From: Leptolyngbyaceae cyanobacterium
GTDB lineage: Bacteria > Cyanobacteriota > Cyanobacteriia > Cyanobacteriales > Aerosakkonemataceae
Length of the DNA stretch: 64,000 nt
Direction of reading: 5' to 3'
NCBI GenBank assembly: GCA_036703985.1
Contig: DATNQN010000131.1
Coordinates: 1-64,000, forward strand
The translations under genes were made by a program, and so were the position numbers. Under the pieces are notes generated by a model. That model ran no database searches, had not been told where the DNA came from, and worked only from the letters and a program-made list of their open reading frames with translations. This document shows, one piece after another, positions 9,326 to 17,646 of this stretch. Every line of letters starts with the position of its first letter. Positions within the stretch are counted from its first letter, which is position 1.

Positions 9326-9346
9326 ATAGTAAAAAAGGATCGTAAG

Positions 9347-10345
9347 GTGTCGCAAGCTAAACAGACAATTCTAGTTACGGGGGGCGCTGGTTATATCGGC
9401 ACCCATGCAGTGCTAGCCCTGCAAAATGCCGGGTATGAACCGATTGTTTTGGATAACTTGGTGTACGGTCATCGAGAATTAGTAGAAGATATTTTAAAGG
9501 CGAAATTAATCGTCGGCGATACGAACGATCGCGCTTTGTTAGATGAGCTATTTGCCACCTACAATATTGCCGCAGTCATGCACTTTGCTGCCTATATTGC
9601 TGTTGGCGAATCAGTAGTCGAACCAGCCAAATATTACCGCAACAACGTAACTGGTACTTTAACTTTACTAGAAGCAATGGTGGCAGCTTCAGTAAACAAG
9701 TTCGTGTTTTCTTCAACTTGTGCTGTTTATGGAGAGCCGCAGCAAGTTCCGATTCCAGAAGACCATCCTTTTAATCCCATGAGTCCTTACGCCAGCAGTA
9801 AGTTAATGGTAGAAAGAATTTTGGCCGATTTTGATGTAGCTTATCGACTAAAATCCGTGATTTTTCGCTATTTCAATGCGGCTGGTGCAGAACCAAAAGC
9901 GATGCTGGGAGAAGATCACGAACCAGAAACTCATTTAATTCCCTTGGTACTTCAGGCAGCTTTAGGCAAGCGTCAATCCGTGAGCATTCTCGGTACCGAT
10001 TACCCAACTCCTGATGGTACTGGCGTGCGCGATTACATCCATGTTTGCGATTTAGCAGATGCTCACGTTTTAGGAATTGAATATTTACTTAAAGGAAATA
10101 ATAGTCAAGTTTTTAATTTAGGAAATGGCAATGGATTTTCCGTCAGAGAAGTAATTGAAATGGCTAAATCAGTCACGGGGCGCGATTTTCAAGTTGTGGA
10201 AAGTCCTCGCCGTCCCGGTGACGTACCTGTTTTGGTTGGTAGTAGCGAAAAAGCGAAAAAAAATCTGGGTTGGTCGCCCAATTACCCAGATTTGAGGGAG
10301 ATAGTTGCTCATGCTTGGCAATGGCATCAAAAACGTCACGGATAA
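9347..10345 (+). CDS. galE: UDP-glucose 4-epimerase
   Basis: Interconverts UDP-glucose and UDP-galactose in the cytosol, feeding galactolipid and exopolysaccharide synthesis. 332 residues, the usual length. NAD-binding GGAGYIGTH at 12-20, the serine in SSTCAVYG (about 123-130) and the catalytic YASSK (about 147-151), followed by the VIFRYFNAAGA substrate segment. Starts with GTG at 9347, with AAAAGG about 10 bp upstream. Downstream is a clear terminator, and a sugar-phosphate transferase lies beyond on the opposite strand. Confidence 0.95.
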   Translation: MSQAKQTILVTGGAGYIGTHAVLALQNAGYEPIVLDNLVYGHRELVEDILKAKLIVGDTNDRALLDELFATYNIAAVMHFAAYIAVGESVVEPAKYYRNNVTGTLTLLEAMVAASVNKFVFSSTCAVYGEPQQVPIPEDHPFNPMSPYASSKLMVERILADFDVAYRLKSVIFRYFNAAGAEPKAMLGEDHEPETHLIPLVLQAALGKRQSVSILGTDYPTPDGTGVRDYIHVCDLADAHVLGIEYLLKGNNSQVFNLGNGNGFSVREVIEMAKSVTGRDFQVVESPRRPGDVPVLVGSSEKAKKNLGWSPNYPDLREIVAHAWQWHQKRHG

Positions 10346-10380
10346 CCAGTGATATTGCTGCCGTTATTCTTTAAATTAGG

Positions 10381-10420
10381 AATCCAGAATTCTAATTACT
10401 GAATTCTGGATTCTTTTCTT
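10381..10420 (+). terminator. Rho-independent terminator of galE
   Basis: AATCCAGAATTC (10381-10392) and GAATTCTGGATT (10401-10412) form a 12-bp perfect stem with an 8-nt loop, followed by CTTTTCTT. It starts 35 bp after the galE stop. Confidence 0.75.
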
Positions 10421-10524
10421 AAAACTTGATAATTTTTTTAGGTTTAAATTTTAAATTACTAAAGGGGATAGGGGTAAGAAAAAGGTTTCTAATTGATGAT
10501 TGATGCCCTATCCCTAATTAGTAA

Positions 10525-11208
10525 TTAGCAAGCGCCAGTCCTTGTGAAAACTACTTGGATGGTTTTGATAATTAAAGCGAGATCGTATAAGGGGTTCCAC
10601 AAATTTTGGTAACGCAGGTCTAGCAAAACAATATCTTCAAAATCCTTGACGGAAGAACGACCGTTAACTTGCCATTCACCGGTTAAACCTGGTTTAACGT
10701 GCAATCTGCGCCAGTGATGCTCGCTGTAGTGAACGACTTCATCAAATGTAGGTGGTCTTGTGCCAACTAAACTCATTTCTCCTACTAGTACGTTCCAGAA
10801 TTGAGGGATTTCATCTAAGCTGGTTTTGCGTAAGAAACGACCAACTCTGGTAACGCGGGGATCGTTTTCGTTCTTAAAAATCAGCCCTTTCGCTTCATTT
10901 TTAATTTGTGATTTTAAGGCGTCAGCATTGGTAACCATTGAACGAAACTTGCGGATCTTAAAGGGTTTTCCTCCCAGTCCACAACGATATTGGCTGTATA
11001 ATATTGGCCCTGGGCTATCCAGTTTGATGGCGATCGCGATCGGTACGAACAAAATTGCCAGAATAAACAACCCGACTATACTCCCTGCAATATCTAACAA
11101 ACGCTTAAAAGCCGATTTTGTAGATGGGTGTTGATGCACTGGGAAGGATAGGGTTGTAGATAATGCGGAAGGAAGAATCCTTGTCGAGATAACTTGATGG
11201 GTCACCAT
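10525..11208 (-). CDS. Sugar-phosphate transferase (polyprenyl-phosphate glycosylphosphotransferase)
   Basis: A 227-residue enzyme that should put the first sugar phosphate on undecaprenyl phosphate for exopolysaccharide or O-antigen-like chains. It has the KRLLDIAGS start, one membrane segment (about 36-60), SPGPILYSQYRCGLGGKPF, KFRSM, the RVGRFLRKTSLDEIPQ motif and GEMSLVGTRP. It lacks the extra N-terminal membrane and CoA-binding-like domains of the long WbaP/WcaJ type, so it is the short monotopic form. The N-terminal 35 residues are less conserved. It may be a stand-alone starter transferase, since no other polysaccharide genes are adjacent. Confidence 0.9.
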   Translation of the reverse strand: MVTHQVISTRILPSALSTTLSFPVHQHPSTKSAFKRLLDIAGSIVGLFILAILFVPIAIAIKLDSPGPILYSQYRCGLGGKPFKIRKFRSMVTNADALKSQIKNEAKGLIFKNENDPRVTRVGRFLRKTSLDEIPQFWNVLVGEMSLVGTRPPTFDEVVHYSEHHWRRLHVKPGLTGEWQVNGRSSVKDFEDIVLLDLRYQNLWNPLYDLALIIKTIQVVFTRTGAC

Positions 11209-11528
11209 TACGAGTTCCTAAGTTAAGACAACCGTAAAACTACTGATATTTGATTCAAATCATATAGTTTGCGTTCCCGAACTGGAACACTTCAATGCCT
11301 TGTTTTGTGAAATCTTCATCGATTTTCGCGATCCCAGGCTTTTATGTAAAGTTTCTATGAAGTTGTTCCGTGGAATTTACTATTTCTATGGATAGAGGGA
11401 TGCTGGCAGCGTTTATCTATCTGTAGTTTGAACTAAGAAAGTGTTGGCAACTAACCTTTAGAGTTAGTACACTGACGCCAGATTAAGCCAGTAGCGAAAG
11501 CTGTAAGTATAGAAAAAGGTTGTGAGGA
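11209..11528. other. Intergenic region, divergent promoters presumed
   Basis: 320 bp between a minus-strand and a plus-strand gene. I see no repeat, RNA or clear promoter match here. Confidence 0.4.
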
Positions 11529-11822
11529 GTGGAAGTTAAAAATAGTCGTTTGGAGTCCATTGTTGAACAGATGGCAGAAGCGGTCATCGCCACCAGCGAG
11601 ACGGTCGATCGTCTGGCAGAACAAATCGATGCACTGACCGCTCGGTTGAATCAGCAAGCTCAACAAGTTCAACAACAAGGTTATCAGATCGTGGCGCTCA
11701 GTAATGCAGTGCAAACTTTAGCGGAAAATCAAGACCAATCTTTAGAACGATTGAACTATATTGCGGATACTTTACGAATTCTGATGTCCCAACAAACAGA
11801 GAATCACCATTCCAAGTCCTAA
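11529..11822 (+). CDS. Hypothetical coiled-coil protein
   Basis: 97 residues, almost wholly heptad-patterned (about 5-90: VDRLAEQIDALTARLNQQ and following), rich in Q, A and L with no cysteines. It should be a helical oligomer. GTG start at 11529 with AAGG about 9 bp upstream. It is 4 bp from the lipoprotein gene that follows, so the two are probably one operon. I do not recognise a named family. Confidence 0.65.
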   Translation: MEVKNSRLESIVEQMAEAVIATSETVDRLAEQIDALTARLNQQAQQVQQQGYQIVALSNAVQTLAENQDQSLERLNYIADTLRILMSQQTENHHSKS

Positions 11823-11826
11823 TACC

Positions 11827-12258
11827 GTGACTTACTCTTTTGGTAGACATAGAATTTTGTTTTCCGCTACGGTCTCGATCGCGTTGCTAGTTGCTAGTTG
11901 TGGAGAAAGCAAAGTTACGCAGTGTAATAAGCTTAACAAACTGATCAATCAAGCAGATGTTGCTACCAAAACTGCCAAAGCGGGTACGCCTTCTGCCCTG
12001 ATCCGATCGGCATCTCAACTAGACCAAGTGACCTCAGCACTGCAAGCTGTAGAAGTGAACAACGATCGACTGCTATATCTGCAATCGAATTTTGTAACTC
12101 TTTATACAGAAATTAGTAAATCTTTCCGAAGTCTAGCAGCGGCGATCCAGACACAAGATGCAGTAATTATTAAATCGGCTTTGAATTTTTTGCAACAGGC
12201 GCGAATGAAAGATCGGGAGTTAGTTAAACAGATCAATACTTATTGCCAACAGAAGTAA
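11827..12258 (+). CDS. Hypothetical lipoprotein
   Basis: 143 residues. The N-terminus has basic residues, a hydrophobic core and a lipobox LVASC with the cysteine near residue 25, so it should be lipid-anchored. The rest is helical and resembles cyanobacterial periplasmic helical proteins. Two more cysteines (CNKLN near 32 and the C-terminal TYCQQK) could pair. GTG start. Follows the coiled-coil gene by 4 bp and ends before a terminator. Function not known. Confidence 0.7.
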   Translation: MTYSFGRHRILFSATVSIALLVASCGESKVTQCNKLNKLINQADVATKTAKAGTPSALIRSASQLDQVTSALQAVEVNNDRLLYLQSNFVTLYTEISKSFRSLAAAIQTQDAVIIKSALNFLQQARMKDRELVKQINTYCQQK

Positions 12259-12325
12259 TCCCAGCCTTTTACTAGTTAGAAAAGTGCCTTCTTTTCAGGT
12301 TTTGTACGTAAATCAGACCTTAACC

Positions 12326-12370
12326 AAGCGATCGCGAGATGCACCCTGTTTGAGAGCGATCGCTTTTTTC
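12326..12370 (+). terminator. Terminator built from two HIP1 sites
   Basis: AAGCGATCGC (12326-12335) pairs with GCGATCGCTT (12355-12364), with a 19-nt loop and then TTTTTT. Each arm is the HIP1 octamer, so the genome's signature palindrome is doing duty as a stem. It lies about 70 bp after the lipoprotein gene. Confidence 0.65.
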
Positions 12371-12503
12371 TTAGCCTCACACCACTTTTTTATCATGAAA
12401 CCTCACCATCGCACCAAATTAAATCTCAGAAGTGGGAATCGCACTTCCCGGCATCTGTTCTCTCAATCCAGGAACTCGATTCAACAACGCGCAATTCCAA
12501 AAA

Positions 12504-12622
12504 TTCACATCTTGCCACTGGCTTCTCACCTTAGTTTTTTGCCAATAGCTAAACTTGAAAGCCTATATTTTTAGTGAAGAATCCCAGTTTTTCAGGTCTT
12601 ATTGAGAATGATAAGAAATGTC
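12504..12622 (+). repeat. MITE-like repeat A, copy 1 (degraded)
   Basis: About 119 bp, matching copies at 17483-17603 and 53571-53693 through CACCTTAGTTT, GAAAGCCTA and TTTTTCAGGTCTT. Its terminal inverted repeats are eroded. A reading frame at 12284-12574 runs through it and is judged spurious. Confidence 0.75.
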
Positions 12623-12683
12623 AAAAAAGGTAGCTACAGAAGCCAATCCAAGTTGCTTAGCGATTGGCTCTGTCCGCTAATTT

Positions 12684-12932
12684 TTAATTGCCATCACCTT
12701 GTAAAAAATCATTGGCTTTTGGGTTCGAGGGCAAATTTTTCTCACTGGGTGTAGAACTTACCAAACTAAGAGAAGTAATTTCGACAGAAGAATTATGAGG
12801 CACAACAGGCAAAGTGCCTTGAGAATTCGGCTTAACTTCTCTGTTGTTCAGGTAAGAAATAGTAGCCAATGTAGAGCCAATAATTGCTCCTAATGCGATT
12901 AATACAAATATCAAAATATGCTGAGATTTCAT
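12684..12932 (-). CDS. Small single-pass membrane protein, hypothetical
   Basis: 82 residues. MKSQ then a hydrophobic helix (about 5-28), then a polar tail rich in serine and asparagine that should face the periplasm. It could be an uncleaved anchor or a signal peptide without a clear cleavage site. No family recognised. Isolated between repeat A and a 285-bp gap, so its reality rests on the sensible N-terminus only. Confidence 0.45.
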   Translation of the reverse strand: MKSQHILIFVLIALGAIIGSTLATISYLNNREVKPNSQGTLPVVPHNSSVEITSLSLVSSTPSEKNLPSNPKANDFLQGDGN

Positions 12933-13217
12933 GGTTGTTTAGTTCTTTTTAAAAGATGATGTAAATGAAAGAAATGAGCTAAATTTATTTTTTAAACAAT
13001 TGTGCTATTTAAAATTTGCCGATCGATTATTAAAAGTATTGAGTTTTCCGAACTTCAAGAGTAATTTTTTTACCAATTTACTTGCTTTGGTGCGACTAAT
13101 ATTTCTCTTACCTCCTACAAAAATAATAAATTTAACAGCACTTGAGTGAAGTGGTATTTCTCCTCTTCACCCCTCTTTATTTCTATAGAAGCTTTGGGAA
13201 ATTGATATTTAGAGAAA

Positions 13218-13790
13218 CTAGGTTGGTTGATTTCCCGGCTTCCACTTGATATTGCAACCTATACTAGGTTTTTGCTTTTCGGTAACTGGCTCATCTGCTA
13301 AAATAGCGTCGATCGCGCTACGCAAATCTTTACCCGTTACGGGAATTCCATTACTAGGACGGCTATCATCTAACTGACCCCGATACGCTAATTGCCGATT
13401 AGCATCGAAGAGGAAAAAGTCTGGCGTACAAGCAGCTTTGTATGCTTTGGCAGTTTCTTGGCTTTCATCGTAGCAGAAGGGAAAAGTAAAACCCAACTCA
13501 ATAGCCATAGCTTGTAGTTTATCCGGTGCATCATTCGGATAGTTGGCAATATCGTTAGCGCTAATTGCTACGATACCAACACTTTTGGCTTCGTAATCTT
13601 TCCCTAGTTGCGCCAATTCATTCTGAACGTGCTTCACGAAAGGGCAATGTTGGCAAATGAACATCACTAGCAAAGCTTTCTTTTCCGCAAAAGTAGCTAG
13701 GGATATGGTTTTACCAGATACCGTATCTGGTAGCTGAAATGCGGGTGCTGGTGTCCCTAACTCCAACATAGTGGAAGGTGTTAATGCCAT
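13218..13790 (-). CDS. Thioredoxin-like redoxin (AhpC/TSA family)
   Basis: 190 residues with the AhpC/TSA-type lead TPAPAFQLPDTVSGK, the strand LLVMFICQHCPF containing C46-x2-C49, IVAISAND, and the cis-proline region AACTPDFFLFD. This is the group often annotated as thioredoxin family protein in cyanobacteria, with a C-terminal extension ending in SIGCNIKWKPGN. It should be a cytosolic thiol-disulfide or peroxide-reducing protein. Start ATG at 13790, because the MALTPSTMLELG beginning is typical of the group. Monocistronic. Confidence 0.85.
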   Translation of the reverse strand: MALTPSTMLELGTPAPAFQLPDTVSGKTISLATFAEKKALLVMFICQHCPFVKHVQNELAQLGKDYEAKSVGIVAISANDIANYPNDAPDKLQAMAIELGFTFPFCYDESQETAKAYKAACTPDFFLFDANRQLAYRGQLDDSRPSNGIPVTGKDLRSAIDAILADEPVTEKQKPSIGCNIKWKPGNQPT

Positions 13791-13908
13791 TGGAATAACT
13801 GTTGATAGACAGCTACAGGATTTTCGATTTAAATATTAAATTATACCATTTTTCAAATAAAGAGATGGTGAGATCGGGGATATTTAACAAACATTTTGGA
13901 AACTAGTA

Positions 13909-14326
13909 TTATCTGTTTTTTTGGCGGTTTTGTGGAGATTTAGGTAACATGATGATACTCAAAGTCGCCAAACTCAATAAACTTAAGCCAGAAGTAGGTT
14001 CGGGGATCGGTGCTGCTTGCGGATCTAAAAGCTTGTTCTTTATAAGATTCAAAATATAAAGTGCCAACGATAACGCCGTGATTATTAATGGCTTTAGCTT
14101 GTAACAGATCGGTGCTAGTACCTGGAAGATTTCGTAAATCGGTGAGATTGCCCTGATGCCATAAATAATGTTCGCCGACTATTTGACCGATATTATTGAG
14201 ATCGGAAGGTTGGAAGGGTAACTCGGTCACGGAATAAAAAGAAGCTGCTTCAGCTTTGGGGATATTAGCAAGTAAAATCAAAGCCGAAACGGTAGTAGTT
14301 ATTGATAACTTCTCTCGCAGAGGCAT
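13909..14326 (-). pseudogene. Frameshifted HAF-repeat PEP-CTERM protein remnant
   Basis: The ATG at 14326 opens a frame with a signal peptide (about 1-28, ending AEAA), two HAF-like units (DLNNIGQIVGEHYLWHQG and AINNHGVIVGTLYF) and a stop at 13940. In the +1 frame the same DNA encodes a full PEP-CTERM sorting signal: IPEPTSGLSLLSLATL, then IIMLP and a basic tail, ending at 13909. The shift must lie near 14020-14060. HAF proteins usually have many more repeats, so the middle also looks deleted. This is a decayed surface-sorted protein, or a sequencing error in a short one. Confidence 0.75.
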
Positions 14327-14807
14327 GGGGAAAATTTAATTAATTTGGGAAATTATAAATTGGGGAATAAAGGTTTCATTGGCAGCTAACCAAGGAGATA
14401 CGTTGCTTAATTTAATAAATAGCGATCGGCTGTGATTCCTGAACCTATCTTAAGTAAGGGAAAAGATTAAAATCTATGTTGGTAGTGGCGATCGCGTAGG
14501 GATGGGTGGGTTTTAATTTAAATCTGAATAATGAAAATACGAACTTTTGGGCTAAACCCGCCCCTACTCATCTGTCCCAAACATTTGCCTAAACGATCTA
14601 ACACAGTGAATTGCTGATGAAGAGGTTGACCGAACAAGATGTAGTGTTAGGAACTGGCTATTTTCAGGTGAAGTTAAATCAACAATCTCGAATCCGATCG
14701 CGCCAGCCATTTGGCAAACTGGCAACAAAGGAGAATTACACTATAACCTGAGTGAGTTAATCTGGAACGGATAGCTGTAGAATATCAATCCCCAATTCCG
14801 AATTTGT
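14327..14807. other. Intergenic region
   Basis: 481 bp between divergent genes. AT-rich with scattered HIP1-like sites. I see no gene, repeat or RNA. Confidence 0.4.
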
Positions 14808-17156
14808 ATGACGCCTGTATTTTGCAGTAAGGGACACGAAAACGCTGCCAGTAACGTGTATTGTCAACAGTGTGGCGAGAAGCTAGACCGATCGGTTGGC
14901 AATGCGGGTAAAGGTATTTATCCAGGGGCGGTACTGGGCGATCGCTATCATATTTTGCAGCAACTCGGACATGGTGGTTTCGGGCGCACTTATTTGTCGG
15001 AAGATACCAACCGCTTTCGGGAGCTCTGCGTTTTGAAAGAGTTTGCCCCGCAAGTGCAAGGTACTTACGCCATGCAAAAAGCCGCAGAACTGTTTGAGAG
15101 GGAAGCAGGCGTTCTCTACAAGCTGCAACATCCTCAAATTCCCAGGTTTCGGGAATTATTGCGGGTAAAACAGGAAGACCAAGGCTATCTATTATTAGTC
15201 CAAGATTACGTAGAAGGGCAAACTTATCGGGCTTTGCTGGAAACGCGCAAACGCCAAGGACAGCGATTTAATGAGGTAGAAGTTACTCAGTTGATGCTGC
15301 AACTTCTGCCGGTTTTGGAGTACATCCACTCGTTGGGAGTAGTTCACCGGGATATCTCGCCGGATAACGTTATTTTGCGAAATGCGGATTACTTACCCGT
15401 ACTGATCGACTTTGGCGGCGTGAAGCAAGTGTCGGCAAATGCGGAATCTCAATTTACTCAAGCCAGCGGCGATCCGCATCCTTCTTTGGCAACTCGTTTG
15501 GGAAAAATCGGTTATGCGCCGAACGAACAAATGCAGGTAGGGGTGGCGTATCCTCACAGCGATTTGTATGCTTTGGCGGCGACGGTGTTGGTGTTGTTGA
15601 CTGGGAAAGAACCGCAACAATTAATCGATCCCCATAACATGATTTGGAATTGGCGGCGCGAAGTTAGTTTGAGTTTAACTTTGAGTCAGGTGTTAGATAA
15701 AATGTTGGCTTATCGACCGGGCGATCGCTATCAATCGGCCCGCGAAGTGATTCAAGCTTTGACTCCACCGATCGCAAATAATATCGCGCCAACGCAACCG
15801 CCGAGTTCTCCCCCGTCGCCAACGCAACCGCCGGTGATTCCCACTCCCGCATCTCCGACTACTGCCCACGCTACTTTAGCAGTGTCTCCCGGAGGAAGTC
15901 GATCGCATCATACCCCTGCTACAACTCCAGCTGCTAGTAACAGTCAACCGAATATTCGATCGAATTCCCATTCAAATAATTTTTTGGGTAAAGTAGCCCT
16001 GATCTCCGTGTTAGTTTTACTAGCTGGAGGTGTTGGCTGGGTATTCGGCAATCAAATTATCGGCAAATCATCGAATCGAAAACCGACGCCTCAACCAACG
16101 GAAGAACCCGGTACGCAAAATCCCGAACCGCCACCAGCGCCCCAATTTTCCAAGGAAGAACGCGATCGCAAACAAGCTTTAAAGGATAAAAGAGAATCTC
16201 TGGGAATTGATTACAATTTTTACGCTAGCTTGGTCAACGAATTATTTTGGCAGAGAAATCCCAGTTTAAAAAATCGCTCTCTCAGCAGCGATCCGAAAGA
16301 CGAACAATTACGCAAACAGTGGGATGAAATCGGGCGTCAGTGGCTTGACAAATTAGCCTTTTTAAGTAACGAAACTCGTCGTCGTTTGGGAGGTTACGGC
16401 GATGGCGATCTCAGTCGTTGGAAAGCAGAAGTAAACAAACGATATCTCAGCAGTCGCGCTTTGTACGATCTAGCGGATGCGGAATTCTTTTATCGTTTTC
16501 CCGAACAACGGAACAAAAAATTTATCGAAAAGCCGATCGGTCAAGTTTGGTACGCGATCGTCGATCGGAAAGTAAAAGCCGTACAGAACGGTAGTGCCTT
16601 ACAAAGAATTGTCTTTCCTGCGGGTGCGATCGGCGATGAAGTAAAAGGCACTCTCCCACCAGGAGAAGGAAAAGCATTTATTGCTAATCTTGCTGCCGGA
16701 CAACAAATGAACGTCAACTTACAAGCCGATCCGAACATCCTCTTCTCCGTTTATCCCCCCAACAGCAACCAAAAAGCATTCTTAGAAGATTCTGCCAAAA
16801 GAAGTTGGTCGGGTACTCTTCCTTCCAAAGGTTTCTATGAATTTGTCGTTACTTCCAAAGCATCGAAATCACTTGATTACCGAATTAACCTCACCGCCGA
16901 AAACCCCGCGCCTCCCCCCCCACCGGAACCAACTCCCTCTCCTACACCCACAGAAACAGTAGTTCCTTCTCCCACTGTGACCGAAACACCAACTCCTTCT
17001 CCCACTGTGACCGAAACACCAACTCCTTCCCCCACTGTGACCGAAACACCAAATACCCCTCCTGATGCAACAGATTCTCCTACACCTGACAATCCGACTC
17101 CCACAGACACTCCTCCTTCCCCAGAAAATACGCCTTCTGAAGACCAAGGAGTTTAA
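14808..17156 (+). CDS. Transmembrane serine/threonine protein kinase with N-terminal zinc ribbon
   Basis: 782 residues. A cytosolic zinc ribbon (C6, H10, C19, C22) leads into a Hanks-type kinase: glycine loop LGHGGFGRTYL (about 52-62), lysine in CVLKEF, HRDISPDN (about 179-186) and DFGG. A proline/serine linker (about 320-390) precedes one membrane helix (about 395-418). Outside is a helical domain (about 445-600), then a PPC-like beta-sandwich (about 615-715), then a proline/threonine tail made by a 30-bp DNA repeat. HRDIS replaces the common HRDLK, as in many cyanobacterial kinases. The extracellular part presumably senses the envelope. No partner is encoded beside it. Confidence 0.88.
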   Translation: MTPVFCSKGHENAASNVYCQQCGEKLDRSVGNAGKGIYPGAVLGDRYHILQQLGHGGFGRTYLSEDTNRFRELCVLKEFAPQVQGTYAMQKAAELFEREAGVLYKLQHPQIPRFRELLRVKQEDQGYLLLVQDYVEGQTYRALLETRKRQGQRFNEVEVTQLMLQLLPVLEYIHSLGVVHRDISPDNVILRNADYLPVLIDFGGVKQVSANAESQFTQASGDPHPSLATRLGKIGYAPNEQMQVGVAYPHSDLYALAATVLVLLTGKEPQQLIDPHNMIWNWRREVSLSLTLSQVLDKMLAYRPGDRYQSAREVIQALTPPIANNIAPTQPPSSPPSPTQPPVIPTPASPTTAHATLAVSPGGSRSHHTPATTPAASNSQPNIRSNSHSNNFLGKVALISVLVLLAGGVGWVFGNQIIGKSSNRKPTPQPTEEPGTQNPEPPPAPQFSKEERDRKQALKDKRESLGIDYNFYASLVNELFWQRNPSLKNRSLSSDPKDEQLRKQWDEIGRQWLDKLAFLSNETRRRLGGYGDGDLSRWKAEVNKRYLSSRALYDLADAEFFYRFPEQRNKKFIEKPIGQVWYAIVDRKVKAVQNGSALQRIVFPAGAIGDEVKGTLPPGEGKAFIANLAAGQQMNVNLQADPNILFSVYPPNSNQKAFLEDSAKRSWSGTLPSKGFYEFVVTSKASKSLDYRINLTAENPAPPPPPEPTPSPTPTETVVPSPTVTETPTPSPTVTETPTPSPTVTETPNTPPDATDSPTPDNPTPTDTPPSPENTPSEDQGV
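16971..17060 (+). repeat. 30-bp coding tandem repeat x3
   Basis: Three head-to-tail units beginning CCCACTGTGACCGAAACACC encode PTVTETPTPS. The first two are almost identical and the third diverges at its end. It forms the stalk-like proline/threonine tail of the kinase and is likely to vary in copy number between strains. Confidence 0.9.
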
Positions 17157-17169
17157 TCGAAATGAATAA

Positions 17170-17274
17170 GATAGCAATCCTAAATCAATTGCGAACAACT
17201 AGACCCATCCCAACCCTCCCCTTGGTAAGGGGAGGGCTAGGATGGGGTGATAACTTAAATAGGATGGCGATAGT
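17170..17274 (-). repeat. MITE-like repeat B, copy 2 (inverted)
   Basis: Same unit as 7880-7978 and 32629-32726 in the opposite orientation: ATAGCAATCCTAAATCAATT, then GCGAACAACTA, CCCTCCCCTTGGTAAGGG and TAGGATGGCGATAG. Confidence 0.75.
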
Positions 17275-17482
17275 TATATGTTATTGATTTTCATAAGAGG
17301 GTAATAACTCAATTTGCTAGTTAGATGAAGTAGGATGCTTTACTAATGACAAAATTAGTATAATTATTTCTCAAATTTAGGAATCAGACATACCCTACCG
17401 CCTGGAAAATCTGCCAAAATTAATAACTAGCAACTTGTATTAATAACTAATAGCTAGTAGGAAAACCAAAATAATCCCACTA

Positions 17483-17603
17483 CTCAGATCTTGCACCTGG
17501 CATATCACCTTAGTTTCTGACAAATCGCTAAACTGGAAAGCCTATATTTCTCGTAAAGCAACCCGGTTTTTCAGGTCTTGTTGAGAATGGTGCAAGATGT
17601 GAG
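17483..17603 (+). repeat. MITE-like repeat A, copy 2
   Basis: 121 bp bounded by CTCAGATCTTGCACC and GGTGCAAGATGTGAG, which are inverted repeats with one mismatch over 15 bp. The interior matches the other two copies. Confidence 0.8.
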
Positions 17604-17646
17604 ACTACCCACTACCCAGTAACCACTACCCACTACCCATTCCGCC

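Larger units (their letters stand above)
17157..17646. other. Intergenic region with two MITE-like repeats
   Basis: 490 bp between the kinase and ftsW on the same strand. It carries repeat B copy 2 and repeat A copy 2, then a degenerate CTACCCA tandem repeat (about 17605-17640) that abuts the ftsW start. No gene seen. Confidence 0.6.

Noticed and set aside
12284..12574. 96-codon frame after the lipoprotein gene
   Set aside because: It runs through the HIP1 terminator and into repeat A, and the composition is that of non-coding sequence.
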